Source: an uncultured bacterium
GTDB lineage: Bacteria; Bacillota; Clostridia; Lachnospirales; Lachnospiraceae
NCBI GenBank assembly: GCA_905214875.1
Contig: CAJMNR010000083.1
Coordinates: 1-5,800 of the forward strand
Direction: 5' to 3'
DNA: 5,800 nucleotides
Made by a program: the position numbers and the translations under genes. Positions 5,750-5,800 of the stretch are shown piece by piece. A model generated the notes under the pieces. That model saw only the letters and a list, made by a program, of their open reading frames with translations, had not been told where the DNA came from and did not search any database. Within the stretch, counting starts at the first letter, position 1. Every line of letters starts with the position of its first letter.

Positions 5750-5800
5750 GGCTCTATGTCAAGTGTTGGGGTGCGAGGTGCGATGCACCCGCACCAACAC
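5750..5800. other. GC-rich nested hairpin at window edge, possible IS terminus
   Basis: GTGTTGG (5763-5769) pairs with CCAACAC (5794-5800), TGCG (5772-5775) with CGCA (5790-5793), and an inner GGTGC-GAT-GCACC hairpin spans 5777-5789. The composition is strikingly GC-rich compared with the rest of the window. The preceding GGCTCTATGTCAAG (5750-5763) resembles, from memory, the GGCTCTTTGTCAA type of ISL3-family terminal repeat, so this could be the first bases of an insertion element running off the window. No transposase is visible, so the call is tentative. Confidence 0.35.

Noticed and set aside
1..5800. CRISPR array, tRNA genes, phage or defence genes
   Set aside because: No regularly spaced repeats, tRNA cloverleaf or TTCRANY-type T-loop, or phage/defence motifs were seen. 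The coding content is fully explained by metabolism, regulation and one conserved hypothetical.

Overview
The window looks like chromosomal DNA from a low-GC, Gram-positive Clostridia member, most likely a Lachnospiraceae bacterium (Lachnoclostridium/Clostridium phytofermentans-like). The signs are AT-rich intergenic DNA, strong AGGAGG/GGGGG-type ribosome binding sites, A/T-rich codon use, a Firmicutes-type 23S rRNA 3' end, and proteins closely resembling mannan-degradation enzymes of Ruminococcus albus and relatives. The genus is an inference from remembered protein similarity; no search was run.

Layout: (1) Bases 1-160 are the last ~44 nt of a 23S rRNA gene, a structured trailer and an intrinsic terminator, with no 5S gene after it. 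(2) Bases 161-439 are AT-rich intergenic DNA with several DnaA-box-like nonamers and a good sigma-A promoter (TTGAAA-17-TAAAAT). (3) Bases 440-1009 encode a conserved SF0329-type protein of unknown function. Then, 26 nt later, comes a LacI-family regulator (1036-2043) ending at a strong terminator. (4) Bases 2079-2225 hold a clear sigma-A promoter (TTGACA-17-TATCCT) overlapped by a perfect 10+10 bp inverted repeat, a good operator candidate. (5) Bases 2226-5680 form a tight three-gene operon with gaps of 15 and 14 nt: GH130_2-type beta-1,4-mannooligosaccharide phosphorylase, cellobiose/mannobiose 2-epimerase, and GH130_1-type 4-O-beta-D-mannosyl-D-glucose phosphorylase. (6) Bases 5681-5800 hold a 44-bp perfect palindrome (probable terminator), then a GC-rich nested hairpin at the window edge that may be the terminus of an insertion sequence.

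Together the operon encodes a cytoplasmic phosphorolytic pathway for beta-1,4-mannan oligosaccharides. The GH130_2 enzyme trims longer oligomers to mannose 1-phosphate. The epimerase turns mannobiose into mannosyl-glucose. The GH130_1 enzyme splits that with phosphate into mannose 1-phosphate and glucose. None of the three has a visible secretion signal, and no transporter, endomannanase or phosphomannomutase is in the window, so uptake and Man-1-P entry into glycolysis must be encoded elsewhere. The adjacent LacI-type protein is the obvious candidate regulator. The pathway is known; the less ordinary signals are the promoter-embedded inverted repeat, the regulator's unusual hinge, the large 3' palindrome and the structured right edge.
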